Shown: positions 1 to 7,605, counted from the stretch's first letter. The stretch: DNA of 13,543 nucleotides from DASRHY01 sp046765875 (GCA_046765875.1 JBKPSJ010000345.1:1-13543), one strand, 5' to 3'. Translations and numbers: made by a program. Notes: generated from the sequence alone by a model not told the origin.

Positions 1-1371
1 GCCGACTTCGGCTGGTTCGCCTACGCCCCGCTGTCGAACGCGGTGCGTTCGCCGGGCGTCGGCGGCGACCTGTGGATCATGGGTCTGTGGATGGCCGGTC
101 TGGGCACCATCCTCGGCGCGGTCAACTTCATCACCACGATCATCACCATGCGGGCGCCCGGGATGACGATGTTCCGGATGCCGATCTTCAGCTGGAACAT
201 CCTGATCACGTCGATCCTGGTGCTGATCGCCTTCCCGATCCTGGCCGGCGCGCTGCTGATGCTGGAGGCCGACCGACATCTAGGGGCCCACGTCTTCGAC
301 GCGGCCAACGGTGGGCCGATCTTGTGGCAGCACCTGTTCTGGTTCTTCGGCCATCCCGAGGTCTACATCATCGCGTTGCCCTTCTTCGGGATCATCACCG
401 AAGTCCTGCCGGTCTTCAGCCGCAAGCCGATCTTCGGATACGTCAGCCTCGTCGGCGCCACGCTGGCGATCGCCGTGCTGTCGGTGGCGGTCTGGGCGCA
501 CCACATGTTCGTCACCGGCGCGGTGAACCTGCCGTTCTTCTCGTTCATGACGTTCTTGATCGCGGTGCCGACCGGGGTGAAGTTCTTCAACTGGATCGGC
601 ACGATGTGGGGCGGCTCGTTGTCGTTCGATACCCCGATGCTCTGGGCGATCGGCTTCCTGACCACGTTCCTGTTCGGCGGTCTGACCGGCATCATCCTGG
701 CCTCGCCGCCGCTGGACTACCAGTTGTCCGACTCGTACTTCGTGGTGGCGCATTTCCATTACGTGGTGTTCGGCACGGTGGTGTTCGCGATGTTCGCGGG
801 GTTCTATTTCTGGTGGCCGAAGTTCACCGGGCGGATGCTGGATGAGCGGCTGGGCAAGCTGCACTTCTGGCTGTTGTTCATCGGGTTCCACACCACGTTC
901 CTGGTGCAGCACTGGCTCGGCGTCGAAGGCATGCCGCGGCGGTACGCGACATACGGGGCCGACGAGGGCTTCACCACGCTGAACCAGGTGTCGAGCATCG
1001 GTGCCTTCATCCTCGGCGCGTCGACGCTGCCGTTCCTCTACAACGTCTACAAGTCGCGCAAGTCGCCGAAGGTGGAATCCGACGATCCGTGGGGCTGGGG
1101 CCGGTCGCTGGAGTGGGCGACCAGTTCGCCGCCGCCGCGGCACAACTTCGAGCGGCTGCCGCGGATCCGGTCGGAGAGCCCGGCGTTCGACCTGCACCAC
1201 CCTGAGATCGCGCTCACCGAGTTCGTCGAGAGCGGCGGTTACCGGGGCAACCTGCTCGACGCGCCGGATCAGCACGGCCGGCAGGAGACGCTCGAGGAAC
1301 GAGCACAGACCGATACCGCGACGATCGTTCGGGCCGAGGACGAGGGCCGTGACGGGGAGGACCGTGCATGA
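1..1371 (+). CDS. ctaD: Cytochrome c oxidase subunit I (aa3 type), 5' end missing
   Basis: Catalytic subunit of the aa3 terminal oxidase in the plasma membrane; it reduces O2 to water and pumps protons. The frame is open from the first base, so the N-terminus (including the low-spin haem a ligand of helix II) lies upstream; 456 residues are visible. Numbering from the first visible residue, the CuB ligands and cross-linked pair are His118 and Tyr122 in GHPEVY, followed by His167-His168 in WAHHMF. The K-channel lysine is Lys194 in PTGVK, and HFH holds the haem a3 ligand His251 and haem a ligand His253. Glu121 in HPEVY corresponds to the proton-channel glutamate. About ten hydrophobic helices are present, then a hydrophilic C-terminal tail of roughly 90 residues, usual for actinobacteria. 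All active-site residues in the visible part are intact. The stop overlaps the ctaF start (ATGA), so the two are probably translationally coupled; ctaC is expected just upstream. Confidence 0.97.
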   Translation, partial: ADFGWFAYAPLSNAVRSPGVGGDLWIMGLWMAGLGTILGAVNFITTIITMRAPGMTMFRMPIFSWNILITSILVLIAFPILAGALLMLEADRHLGAHVFDAANGGPILWQHLFWFFGHPEVYIIALPFFGIITEVLPVFSRKPIFGYVSLVGATLAIAVLSVAVWAHHMFVTGAVNLPFFSFMTFLIAVPTGVKFFNWIGTMWGGSLSFDTPMLWAIGFLTTFLFGGLTGIILASPPLDYQLSDSYFVVAHFHYVVFGTVVFAMFAGFYFWWPKFTGRMLDERLGKLHFWLLFIGFHTTFLVQHWLGVEGMPRRYATYGADEGFTTLNQVSSIGAFILGASTLPFLYNVYKSRKSPKVESDDPWGWGRSLEWATSSPPPRHNFERLPRIRSESPAFDLHHPEIALTEFVESGGYRGNLLDAPDQHGRQETLEERAQTDTATIVRAEDEGRDGEDRA

Positions 1372-1763
1372 AGGTGGAGGCGTGGATCTTCGGGCTCCTG
1401 ACTCTGTTCATCGTCATCGTCACCCCGGTCTACTGGTACATGTCCAAGGACCCGACCGGCACCGCCGCGCTGACGATGACGTTCTTCCTGGCGCTGCTGG
1501 TGACGTTCTACCTCGGGGTCACCAGCCGGCGGATGGAGCCGCGGCCGGAGGACCGCAAGGAGGCCGAGATCGTCGAGGGAGCCGGTGAGGTCGGCTTCTT
1601 CGCGCCGTACTCCTGGTGGCCGCTGTGGGTCGCGCTGACGCTGGTCGTGTGCGTGCTCGGCATCGTGTTCGGCTGGTGGCTGTTCATCATCGGCGTCGGC
1701 CTCGGCATCGTCACGCTGTCCGGCTTCATCTTCGAGTACTACCGCGGCGAGCACGCGCACTGA
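1368..1763 (+). CDS. ctaF: Cytochrome c oxidase subunit IV, actinobacterial type
   Basis: Small accessory membrane subunit of the actinobacterial aa3 oxidase, 131 residues, the normal family length. Four hydrophobic segments are visible at about residues 4-24, 33-51, 85-103 and 105-122. The family's conserved loop appears as FFAPYSWWPL at 77-86, right before the third helix. The ATG at 1368 overlaps the ctaD stop by 4 nt and follows a strong ribosome binding site (GGGGAGG, 1354-1360), which supports this start and co-translation with ctaD. In the family the protein sits on the oxidase of the bcc-aa3 supercomplex; it has no known catalytic residues. No clear terminator follows it. Confidence 0.93.
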   Translation: MKVEAWIFGLLTLFIVIVTPVYWYMSKDPTGTAALTMTFFLALLVTFYLGVTSRRMEPRPEDRKEAEIVEGAGEVGFFAPYSWWPLWVALTLVVCVLGIVFGWWLFIIGVGLGIVTLSGFIFEYYRGEHAH

Positions 1764-1809
1764 GCGCGGGTAGATCTGGTCCCCGCACGAGCCTTGGTGA
1801 TCACGGGGG

Positions 1810-1892
1810 GTCGCAACGGAATGCCGTACGGCGAGCGTCGTACCGGCGATCGTTTCCGTCGGTGGGTTAGCCTGTCGGAGCGGAGTTGCGAC
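1810..1892 (+). promoter_or_regulatory. Possible structured leader upstream of the L,D-transpeptidase gene
   Basis: The 152-nt gap between ctaF and the transpeptidase gene holds nested inverted repeats. An outer perfect 8-bp stem pairs GTCGCAAC (1810-1817) with GTTGCGAC (1885-1892). Inside it GGAA (1818-1821) can pair with TTCC (1854-1857), and GCCGTAC (1823-1829) with GTAC-C-GGC (1840-1847), with one bulged C. The 3' outer strand ends about 4 nt before the GGGGAG ribosome binding site (1897-1902), so folding could affect initiation. I match it to no known riboswitch. A competing reading is a promoter here: TAGCCT (1868-1873) fits a -10 element, which would start the transcript inside the fold and abolish it. 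No convincing -35 is seen. Confidence 0.3.
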
Positions 1893-1915
1893 GCCAGGGG
1901 AGTGTGGGGCTATTG

Positions 1916-3130
1916 ATGTCTCGTCCGAGTCGTCGTCTCGTCGTGGCCGTGTGTGCCGTGGCCATGCTTGGTACGGCATGCTCGAGCGCCGAGACACCGA
2001 CGTCCTCGGGCCCGGCCGGGCCGAACGGCGTCGCGACGCCCACCACCGGCGGCCAGCAGGCCGCGCCCGGCCAGGCGGTCGTCAGCGTCACGCCGGCGCC
2101 GGCGGCCGAGGACGTCCGCCCCGACCAGCAGGTGACGGTCAAGGTCGCCTCCGGCTCGATCACCCGGCTGACGGTGAAGACCCCGGACGTGGACGCGCCG
2201 CTGCAGGGCTCGCTGAGCGCCGACAAAACCCAGTGGACCGGTCTGCCCCAGCTCAAGCCGGGCGCCGACTACCAGATCACCGGCACCGCGACCGGGCGCG
2301 ACGGCAAGCCGGTCCAGATATCGTCAAGCTTCACTGTCATGAGCGCCGACCAGCGGCTCAAGGCGTCGGTCTCGCCGCTCGGCGGCACGACGGTCGGGGT
2401 CGGGATGCCGGTCATGGTGTTCTGGAACCACCCGGTGACGGACAAGGCAGCCGTCGAGCGCCGGCTCAAAGTCACCACCTCGGTCCCGGTCGACGGCACC
2501 TGGCACTGGGTCGACGACAAGCAGGTCAACTGGCGGCCGAAGACCTACTGGCCGGCCAACACCAAGGTCGCGGTCGACATCGACACCCGCGGCGTGGATG
2601 CCGGCGACGGCCTGTGGGGCTGGGCGAACCGCCACATCGAGTTTCAGATCGCCAGCTCGGTGATCTCGTACATCGACGTGACGAAGCATTCGATGACGGT
2701 GTGGATCAACGGCCGGCTGGGCCGGCAGATCCCGATCACCGCGGGTAAGGAAGGCTTCACCACCCGCAGCGGCACCAAGCTGATCATGGAGAAGTTCAGG
2801 GTCAAGCGGATGGACGCCCGCACCGTGGGCATCAAGCCGGGCGACCCGAACTACTACGACATCCATGACGTCCAGTACGCGAACCGCGTGACCACGTCGG
2901 GAGAGTTCATCCACGGCGCCCCGTGGTCGGCCGGAAGCCAGGGCAACGCGAACGTCAGCCATGGCTGCGTCGGCATGAGCATCCCGAACGCGGCCTGGTA
3001 CTTCCAGCAGAACCACATCGGCGACCCGGTGATCGTGGTGGGCACGGCCCGAAAGATCGAGCCGGGCAACGGCTGGACCGACTGGAACATGTCCTGGTCC
3101 CAGTACAGAGCCGGCTCCGCCCTCTCGTAA
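1916..3130 (+). CDS. L,D-transpeptidase lipoprotein (YkuD domain, LdtMt2-like)
   Basis: Extracytoplasmic enzyme that forms 3-3 (meso-diaminopimelate) cross-links in peptidoglycan, 404 residues. A basic N-terminus, hydrophobic core and lipobox LGTAC with Cys22 mark an exported lipoprotein. A Ser/Thr/Pro/Gly linker runs to about 55, then two Ig-like domains (about 55-142 and 148-245), then the YkuD catalytic domain (about 248-377). The catalytic motif is intact: His333 in HGAPW, and SHGC with His349 and Cys351. The C-terminal DWNMSW stretch resembles the cap of mycobacterial LdtMt2. I chose ATG 1916 because it starts a proper signal peptide and follows purine-rich SD-like sequence (1897-1909). 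A TTG at 1886 and a GTG at 1904 are in frame but would put extra residues before the signal peptide. It faces the qcrB operon tail to tail. Confidence 0.93.
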   Translation: MSRPSRRLVVAVCAVAMLGTACSSAETPTSSGPAGPNGVATPTTGGQQAAPGQAVVSVTPAPAAEDVRPDQQVTVKVASGSITRLTVKTPDVDAPLQGSLSADKTQWTGLPQLKPGADYQITGTATGRDGKPVQISSSFTVMSADQRLKASVSPLGGTTVGVGMPVMVFWNHPVTDKAAVERRLKVTTSVPVDGTWHWVDDKQVNWRPKTYWPANTKVAVDIDTRGVDAGDGLWGWANRHIEFQIASSVISYIDVTKHSMTVWINGRLGRQIPITAGKEGFTTRSGTKLIMEKFRVKRMDARTVGIKPGDPNYYDIHDVQYANRVTTSGEFIHGAPWSAGSQGNANVSHGCVGMSIPNAAWYFQQNHIGDPVIVVGTARKIEPGNGWTDWNMSWSQYRAGSALS

Positions 3131-3151
3131 CGCACCCGCTGGGCCAAAGAG

Positions 3152-3185
3152 AGCGGCACCGATGACGCCTCATCAGGGTGCCGCT
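3152..3185. terminator. Bidirectional terminator between convergent genes
   Basis: AGCGGCACC (3152-3160) pairs perfectly with GGTGCCGCT (3177-3185). The stem continues inward as GATGA (3161-3165) with TCATC (3170-3174), leaving a CGCC loop and a two-base bulge (3175-3176). It lies between the transpeptidase stop (3130) and the qcrB stop (3213), which converge. A short T run follows on the plus strand, and AAAGAG before the stem gives CTCTTT on the minus strand, so it can serve both directions. Both T tracts are short. Confidence 0.75.
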
Positions 3186-3212
3186 TTGCGTTCTGCTAGC
3201 CGCGCCCGCGTG

Positions 3213-4895
3213 TCAGTGGTCGCGGCGGGTGGTGCCGGCTTCGAGTTCGTCGCGGGCCTGCTCGCCCGCCTCGATCGCCACCTCGTCGTCGTGGTGCTCG
3301 TGCTCGAGGTGCTCGCGCGCCTCCTGGAGGTCGTCCCGGCTCGGCTTGGTCACGTTGTCGGCGAAGTAGAACTCCGACAGTCTGGCCCGGGCCCTGCGGA
3401 CCGCCCGCTTCGGCGCCGCGACGCCGTTGTCGTCGGTGTCCGGATCCAGCACCTCCGGCCGCTGCTCGTTGTGCTCGGTCAGCGTGTACGCCTCGTGGAC
3501 GCCCACCGCGACATGCTCCTCGCTGTACCCGCCGTCGGGGGAGCGGACGATGACGCCGGTCTCAAGCCCGTGCAGCAGCCGGTCGTTGTCGGCCCGCTGC
3601 AGCGCGATGCAGATCCGCCGGGTTATCCAGAAGGCCACGACCGGTCCGATGAAGATGAGCGCCCGCAGCGCGTACGTCACCTGGTTGAGCTGGAGATGGA
3701 AGTGGGTTGCGATCACGTCGTTGCCGCCACCCAGCCACAGCACCGCGTAGAAGGTGATGAACGCCGCACCGACGCCGGTACGGGTCGGCTGATTACGGGG
3801 CCGGTCGAGCACGTGGTGCTCGCGCTTGTCACCGGTGATCCACTGCTCGAGGAACGGGTACGCAGCGACGACCGTGACAAACAACGGTGGCACGAGCAGC
3901 GCCGGGATGATCAGGTTCCACTCGAACGTGACACCCCACCAGGTCGACTCGAAGCCGGGCATCAGACGTACCGATCCCTCGAGCCAGCCCATATACCAGT
4001 CCGGCTGCGAGCCGGCCGTCACCTCGGCCGGGTCGTAGGGCCCGTACAGCCACACCGGGTTGATCTGGAACAGCGCGCTCATGAGCGCGGTCACGCCGAA
4101 GACCACGAAGAAGAAGCCGCCGGCCTTCGCGGTGTACACCGGGAACAGCGGGTACCCGACCACGTTCTTGTTGGTCCGGCCGGGACCGCCGTATTGGGTG
4201 TGCTTGTGATACACGACCAGGATCAGGTGCAGCGTCACCAATGCCAAGATGAGGCCGGGTATCAGCAACACATGCACGGTGAAGAACCGTGGCACGAAGT
4301 AGCTGCCGGGGAACTCACCGCCGAAGATGAAGAAGTTCAGCCAGGTGCCGATCACCGGACTGGACTGGATCATCCCCTGGGTGATCCGCAGGCCGGTTCC
4401 GGACAGCAGGTCGTCGGGCAGGCCGTAGCCGATGAAGCCCTCGACGATGCCGAGGAACAGCATCGTGACCCCGATCAGCCAGTTCACCTCCCGCGGCTTG
4501 CGGAACGCTCCGGTGAAGAAGATCCGGAGCATGTGCACCATCATCGCCGCGACGAACAGGATCGCGGCCCAGTGGTGGATCTGCCGGACCAGCAGGCCGC
4601 CGCGGACGTCGAAGGTGATGTTCAGCGTGGAGGCGTACGCCTCCGACATGTGCAGGCCCCTGAGAAGCTCGTACGACCCGTTGTACTGGACCTCGGCCAT
4701 CGACGGCTTGAACCAGAAGGTCAGGAACACACCTGTGAGGATCAGCACGATGAAGCTGTACAGCGCGATCTCGCCGAGCATGAACGACCAGTGGTCGGGG
4801 AAGACCTTGCGCAGCGCGTGCTTGAAGAACGGCTTGCCGATGCCGAACCGGTCGTCGACGTACTTGACCGGCGGTGGGAAGTCCTTCTTGGCCAT
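3213..4895 (-). CDS. qcrB: Cytochrome b subunit of the bcc complex
   Basis: Menaquinol-oxidising cytochrome b subunit of complex III, 560 residues, close to actinobacterial QcrB length. Haem b ligand histidines are in place: His107 (or His108) in QIHHW and His121 in VHMLR, then His208 in TVHVLL and His223 in TLHLIL. The quinol-site PEWY motif appears as PDWY (298-301), the usual actinobacterial variant. Further hydrophobic helices follow to about residue 425, then a charged cytoplasmic tail with a His/Glu/Asp-rich stretch near 529-539, also typical of actinobacteria. The ATG follows a strong ribosome binding site (GAGGGGAG on the minus strand) and overlaps the qcrA stop by one base (TGATG). 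It is the last gene of ctaE-qcrC-qcrA-qcrB and ends before the shared terminator hairpin. Confidence 0.97.
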   Translation of the reverse strand: MAKKDFPPPVKYVDDRFGIGKPFFKHALRKVFPDHWSFMLGEIALYSFIVLILTGVFLTFWFKPSMAEVQYNGSYELLRGLHMSEAYASTLNITFDVRGGLLVRQIHHWAAILFVAAMMVHMLRIFFTGAFRKPREVNWLIGVTMLFLGIVEGFIGYGLPDDLLSGTGLRITQGMIQSSPVIGTWLNFFIFGGEFPGSYFVPRFFTVHVLLIPGLILALVTLHLILVVYHKHTQYGGPGRTNKNVVGYPLFPVYTAKAGGFFFVVFGVTALMSALFQINPVWLYGPYDPAEVTAGSQPDWYMGWLEGSVRLMPGFESTWWGVTFEWNLIIPALLVPPLFVTVVAAYPFLEQWITGDKREHHVLDRPRNQPTRTGVGAAFITFYAVLWLGGGNDVIATHFHLQLNQVTYALRALIFIGPVVAFWITRRICIALQRADNDRLLHGLETGVIVRSPDGGYSEEHVAVGVHEAYTLTEHNEQRPEVLDPDTDDNGVAAPKRAVRRARARLSEFYFADNVTKPSRDDLQEAREHLEHEHHDDEVAIEAGEQARDELEAGTTRRDH

Positions 4896-5980
4896 CAGCG
4901 CTCCCCTCGTTCCCAGAAGCTCGGGCCGACCGGCTCGGTGAACCCGCTCTGCGCGACCAGGTAACCATCCGAGTCAACCATGATGGGCAGCTGTGGCAAA
5001 GGCCGGGCCGCCGGGCCGAAGAGGACCTTGGCGTTGTTCGCCAGGTCGAACGTCGACTGGTGGCATGGACACAGCACGTGGTGCGTCTGCTGCTCGTACA
5101 GCGAGATCGGGCAGCCGGCGTGGGTGCAGATCTTCGAGTAGCACAGGATCCCGTCGACGCCCCAGTTCTCGCGGCCCGGCGCCGGCGTGATCTGGTCCGG
5201 CTGAATCCGGACCAGGATGACCGCCGCCTTTGCGCGCTGGTTGAGGTACTCGGTCGGATCCTTCTCCTGAATCGGGGCGAGATTGGCCGGCGCGCCGTTG
5301 ACCAGTTGGCCGATGACCATGTCGGAAGGCCGGATCGGGGTCAGTGTGACGTCGTTGACGACCCGGATGCCCCTGGCCCAGATTGTCGTGTACATCCGGT
5401 GCTTCGGCGGCGGGCCGAGATCGGCGAGCATGATCACCGGCGGGATCGCCAGCACGGCCAGCGCGCCGAGCAGCGACCGGCGTATCAGCTTGCGCCGGCT
5501 GAAGCCGGACTCGGCGACACCCTGCTGGAAGACCTGGGTGATGTCGGCCTTCTGCTCGTCGCTGGAGTGCGCCGGGTGCCGGAACTCGACGATCTCCTTG
5601 TCGACCATCAGCTTCTTGGCCCACTGGATCGCACCGGCGCCGATCAGGAACAGGGCGAATCCGATGGTCAGGCCGAGCGTGAGGTTGAGCGCGTTCGTGC
5701 GCAGCGGCCCGATCTGCACGATCGTGTCGCGCGGTATCGCGAAGTAGGCGACGACGAACGCGATCACCAGCACGGTCGCCAGCCCGAACATGGTGGCGAC
5801 CTGGCGCTCGACCCGGGCCGCGGCGGCCGGGTCGACGTCGGTGATCCGGTCCTCGTGCGGCTCCAGGCCGGGATCCGCGATCGGGTCCGCGCTGGGGTCG
5901 GCCAGTACCAGGTCGCCGGCGTCCTCGTCGCCGGCGGTGTTGGCCGCACTCACCGGGAGGCTCTCGTCGTTGTCGGTCAT
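4895..5980 (-). CDS. qcrA: Rieske iron-sulfur subunit of the bcc complex
   Basis: Carries electrons from menaquinol to cytochrome cc through a [2Fe-2S] cluster; 361 residues. A charged acidic N-terminal region of about 60 residues precedes three hydrophobic helices (about 63-82, 99-119 and 169-187), the actinobacterial layout rather than the single helix of most Rieske proteins. A twin-arginine-type motif, SRRKLIRRS (161-169), directly precedes the third helix, consistent with Tat-dependent insertion as shown for the Streptomyces coelicolor homologue. Cluster ligands are Cys285 and His287 in CTHAGC and Cys304 and His307 in CPCH; Cys290 and Cys306 should form the structural disulfide. The ATG overlaps the qcrC stop by 4 nt (ATGA), indicating translational coupling. 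Confidence 0.97.
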   Translation of the reverse strand: MTDNDESLPVSAANTAGDEDAGDLVLADPSADPIADPGLEPHEDRITDVDPAAAARVERQVATMFGLATVLVIAFVVAYFAIPRDTIVQIGPLRTNALNLTLGLTIGFALFLIGAGAIQWAKKLMVDKEIVEFRHPAHSSDEQKADITQVFQQGVAESGFSRRKLIRRSLLGALAVLAIPPVIMLADLGPPPKHRMYTTIWARGIRVVNDVTLTPIRPSDMVIGQLVNGAPANLAPIQEKDPTEYLNQRAKAAVILVRIQPDQITPAPGRENWGVDGILCYSKICTHAGCPISLYEQQTHHVLCPCHQSTFDLANNAKVLFGPAARPLPQLPIMVDSDGYLVAQSGFTEPVGPSFWERGER

Positions 5981-6834
5981 TCCGCGTTCCTCCCCGCCTT
6001 GACGCCCTTGGTGCCGATCCAGACCGCGACTGCGATCAGCGCGCCGATGCCGACGAACCAGCCGAACAGGCCCTCGGTGACCGGGCCGAGCCGCCCGAGG
6101 CTGAAGCCACCCGGGTCGTCGCGTGCCTCCATACTCTTGATGTACGCGATGATGTCCCGCTTGTCCTCCGACGTCATCACCTGGTCGGAGAACACCGGCA
6201 TTTGCTGGGGACCGGTGAGCATCGCCAGGTACATGTACTTGGGGTCGACACCCATCAGCGACGGCGCGTATCGGCCGCGGGGGAGCGCACCGCCCTGGCC
6301 GGCGAAGTTGTGGCAGGCGGTGCAGTTCGTACGGAACAGCTCACCACCGCGTGCGATCTGCTCATCGGTCGCGTTGCTGACGTCGTACGCGGACTCGGGC
6401 GGGATGGCAGGGCCCGGTGCGAGCGAGGCGACGTACGCTGCGAGCGCGGCGACCTCGTCGGCGCCGAACACCGGCGGCTTGCGCGGGATCTGCGCACCCG
6501 GCTGCTGGGCCGGCATCCGGCCGGTGCCGACCTGGAAGTCGACCGCGGCCGCGCCGACGCCGATCAGCGAGGGCGCCGTGATCTCGCCCTTGCTGCCGGG
6601 AACCTGGCCGCCCTCGGCGTTCAGGCCGTGACAGCTGGCACAGCTGACCGCGAAGAGCCTGCGGCCCTCCTCGATCTGCTGTGACTGAGCGGAGTCGTCG
6701 GCCGTCGCCTTGGAGTCGGGTACGGCTGCGGAGTAGACGGCACCGACGACGAACAACCCGAACAGCAGGACGACGAGCCCGGCCGCGCGGTGCCGGCGCC
6801 GACGTGACAGCCAGTGCCGATTGAACAGGGGCAC
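5977..6834 (-). CDS. qcrC: Di-haem cytochrome c subunit of the bcc complex
   Basis: Membrane-anchored cytochrome cc that hands electrons directly to the aa3 oxidase, replacing a soluble cytochrome c. With the start used here it has 285 residues: a basic segment, an N-terminal membrane anchor (about 18-38), two class I cytochrome c domains and a C-terminal helix (about 255-275). Haem-binding motifs are CASCH (65-69) and CTACH (171-175); likely axial methionines are Met107 (GRMPA) and Met212 (QQMPV). The start is uncertain. GTG at 6834 has a good ribosome binding site (GAGGGAG) 6-8 nt upstream. A GTG at 6867 would overlap the ctaE stop by 4 nt (GTGA) and add 11 residues but has no ribosome binding site. 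Everything after the start is unaffected. Confidence 0.95.
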   Translation of the reverse strand: MPLFNRHWLSRRRRHRAAGLVVLLFGLFVVGAVYSAAVPDSKATADDSAQSQQIEEGRRLFAVSCASCHGLNAEGGQVPGSKGEITAPSLIGVGAAAVDFQVGTGRMPAQQPGAQIPRKPPVFGADEVAALAAYVASLAPGPAIPPESAYDVSNATDEQIARGGELFRTNCTACHNFAGQGGALPRGRYAPSLMGVDPKYMYLAMLTGPQQMPVFSDQVMTSEDKRDIIAYIKSMEARDDPGGFSLGRLGPVTEGLFGWFVGIGALIAVAVWIGTKGVKAGRNAE

Positions 6835-6863
6835 GAGGCGCTCTCCCTCTCTGGCTGGCTCCG

Positions 6864-7523
6864 TCACTGGAGCAGGTAGATGGTCGAGAACAGGGCGATC
6901 CAGACCACGTCGACGAAGTGCCAGTAGTACGACACCACGATCGCCGAGACCGCCTGCTCGTGGGTGAACTTACGAGCCATGAACGTCCGGGCCAGGACGT
7001 ACGCGAAAGCTATGAGACCGCCGGTCACGTGCAGGCCGTGGAACCCGGTGGTCAGGAAGAAGACCGAGCCGTACGGCGAGGAGGAGATCGTCAGCCCCTC
7101 CTTGACCAGCTCGGCATACTCGGTCACCTGGCCGGCGATGAAGACCGCGCCCATCAGGTACGTCAGCACGAACCACTCGCGCATGCCCCAGCCGCGTACG
7201 TTCAGCACCGAGCCGGAACGGCCGACCTTGCCGCGCTCGGCGGCGAACACGCCGGCCTGGCAGGTGAACGACGACGACACGAGGACCGCGGTGTTGACCG
7301 CCGAGAACGGCACGTTCAGCATCTCGGTCGAGAGGTCCCACAGCGTCTGGTTCGAGCCGGCGGCGTTGGTCGTGACCGACCGGATCGTGAAGTACGCCGC
7401 GAACAGCGCGGCGAAGAACATCAGTTCGCTGGACAACCAGACGATCGTCCCGACGCTGACCATGCTCGGACGATCGTGATGCCCGTGTTCGCGGGACGCG
7501 GGGAGCGCGGTTGTGGTGGCCAC
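6864..7523 (-). CDS. ctaE: Cytochrome c oxidase subunit III
   Basis: Core membrane subunit of the aa3 oxidase, 219 residues, with the five-helix form of bacterial subunit III. Conserved family stretches are visible: SELMFFAALFAAYF in the first helix, a GQVTEYAEL segment, FHGLHV, and YYWHFVDVVWI near the C-terminus. Between helices two and three there is a loop of about ten more residues (around KVGRSGSVLNVRGWG) than I recall in Streptomyces. The GTG at 7523 gives the expected MATTTALPAS-type N-terminus; starting at 7574 would add 17 Arg-rich residues unlike the family. There is no ribosome binding site, but a -10-like CATAAT lies six bases upstream, so the mRNA may be leaderless. It leads the ctaE-qcrCAB operon. 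Confidence 0.95.
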   Translation of the reverse strand: MATTTALPASREHGHHDRPSMVSVGTIVWLSSELMFFAALFAAYFTIRSVTTNAAGSNQTLWDLSTEMLNVPFSAVNTAVLVSSSFTCQAGVFAAERGKVGRSGSVLNVRGWGMREWFVLTYLMGAVFIAGQVTEYAELVKEGLTISSSPYGSVFFLTTGFHGLHVTGGLIAFAYVLARTFMARKFTHEQAVSAIVVSYYWHFVDVVWIALFSTIYLLQ

Positions 7524-7529
7524 CCGGTC

Positions 7530-7535
7530 ATTATG
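7530..7535 (-). promoter_or_regulatory. Putative -10 element for a leaderless ctaE-qcrCAB transcript
   Basis: On the minus strand CATAAT is followed by six bases and then the ctaE GTG at 7523, so transcription would begin at or within a base or two of the start codon. The GTG has no Shine-Dalgarno sequence. Leaderless mRNAs are common in actinobacteria. No recognisable -35 lies 16-18 bp upstream, which keeps confidence moderate. Confidence 0.45.
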
Positions 7536-7593
7536 TCGATAGCGGGTCCGGACAGCACGCCGCCCCCCGCGCATGTCGGTGAGAACACCTACA

Positions 7594-7599
7594 TACGCT
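7594..7599 (+). promoter_or_regulatory. Putative -10 element for a leaderless ctaG-family transcript
   Basis: TACGCT matches the actinobacterial TANNNT -10 pattern and is followed by six bases and the GTG at 7606, the same geometry as on the opposite strand for ctaE. No Shine-Dalgarno sequence precedes this GTG. A short inverted repeat, GGTG-AGAA-CACC (7578-7589), lies just upstream, where a regulator could bind. No clear -35 is seen. Confidence 0.4.
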
Positions 7600-7605
7600 G
7601 GCTAG

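Noticed and set aside
1800..1915. Cyclic di-AMP (ydaO-type) riboswitch before the cell wall enzyme gene
   Set aside because: Such riboswitches are common before actinobacterial cell wall genes, but the conserved GGGUGAA and GUCAGCUAACC-like stretches are not present.
3162..4964. A 600-codon open frame on the plus strand opposite qcrB
   Set aside because: It mirrors the codon structure of qcrB, which carries clear haem-ligand and PDWY motifs. The antisense product is Arg/His/Asp/Gln-rich without any domain. High-GC genes commonly leave such open antisense frames.
4874..6631. A 585-codon plus-strand open frame opposite qcrA and qcrC
   Set aside because: It spans two well-identified genes with Rieske and CxxCH motifs on the other strand, and its product is low-complexity and charged, typical of an antisense shadow.
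7578..7593. Crp/GlxR-type operator, reading GGTGA-GAACAC-CTACA
   Set aside because: It has three mismatches to TGTGA-N6-TCACA, two of them in one half-site, so it is not supported beyond chance. GlxR control of respiratory genes in corynebacteria is the only reason to consider it.
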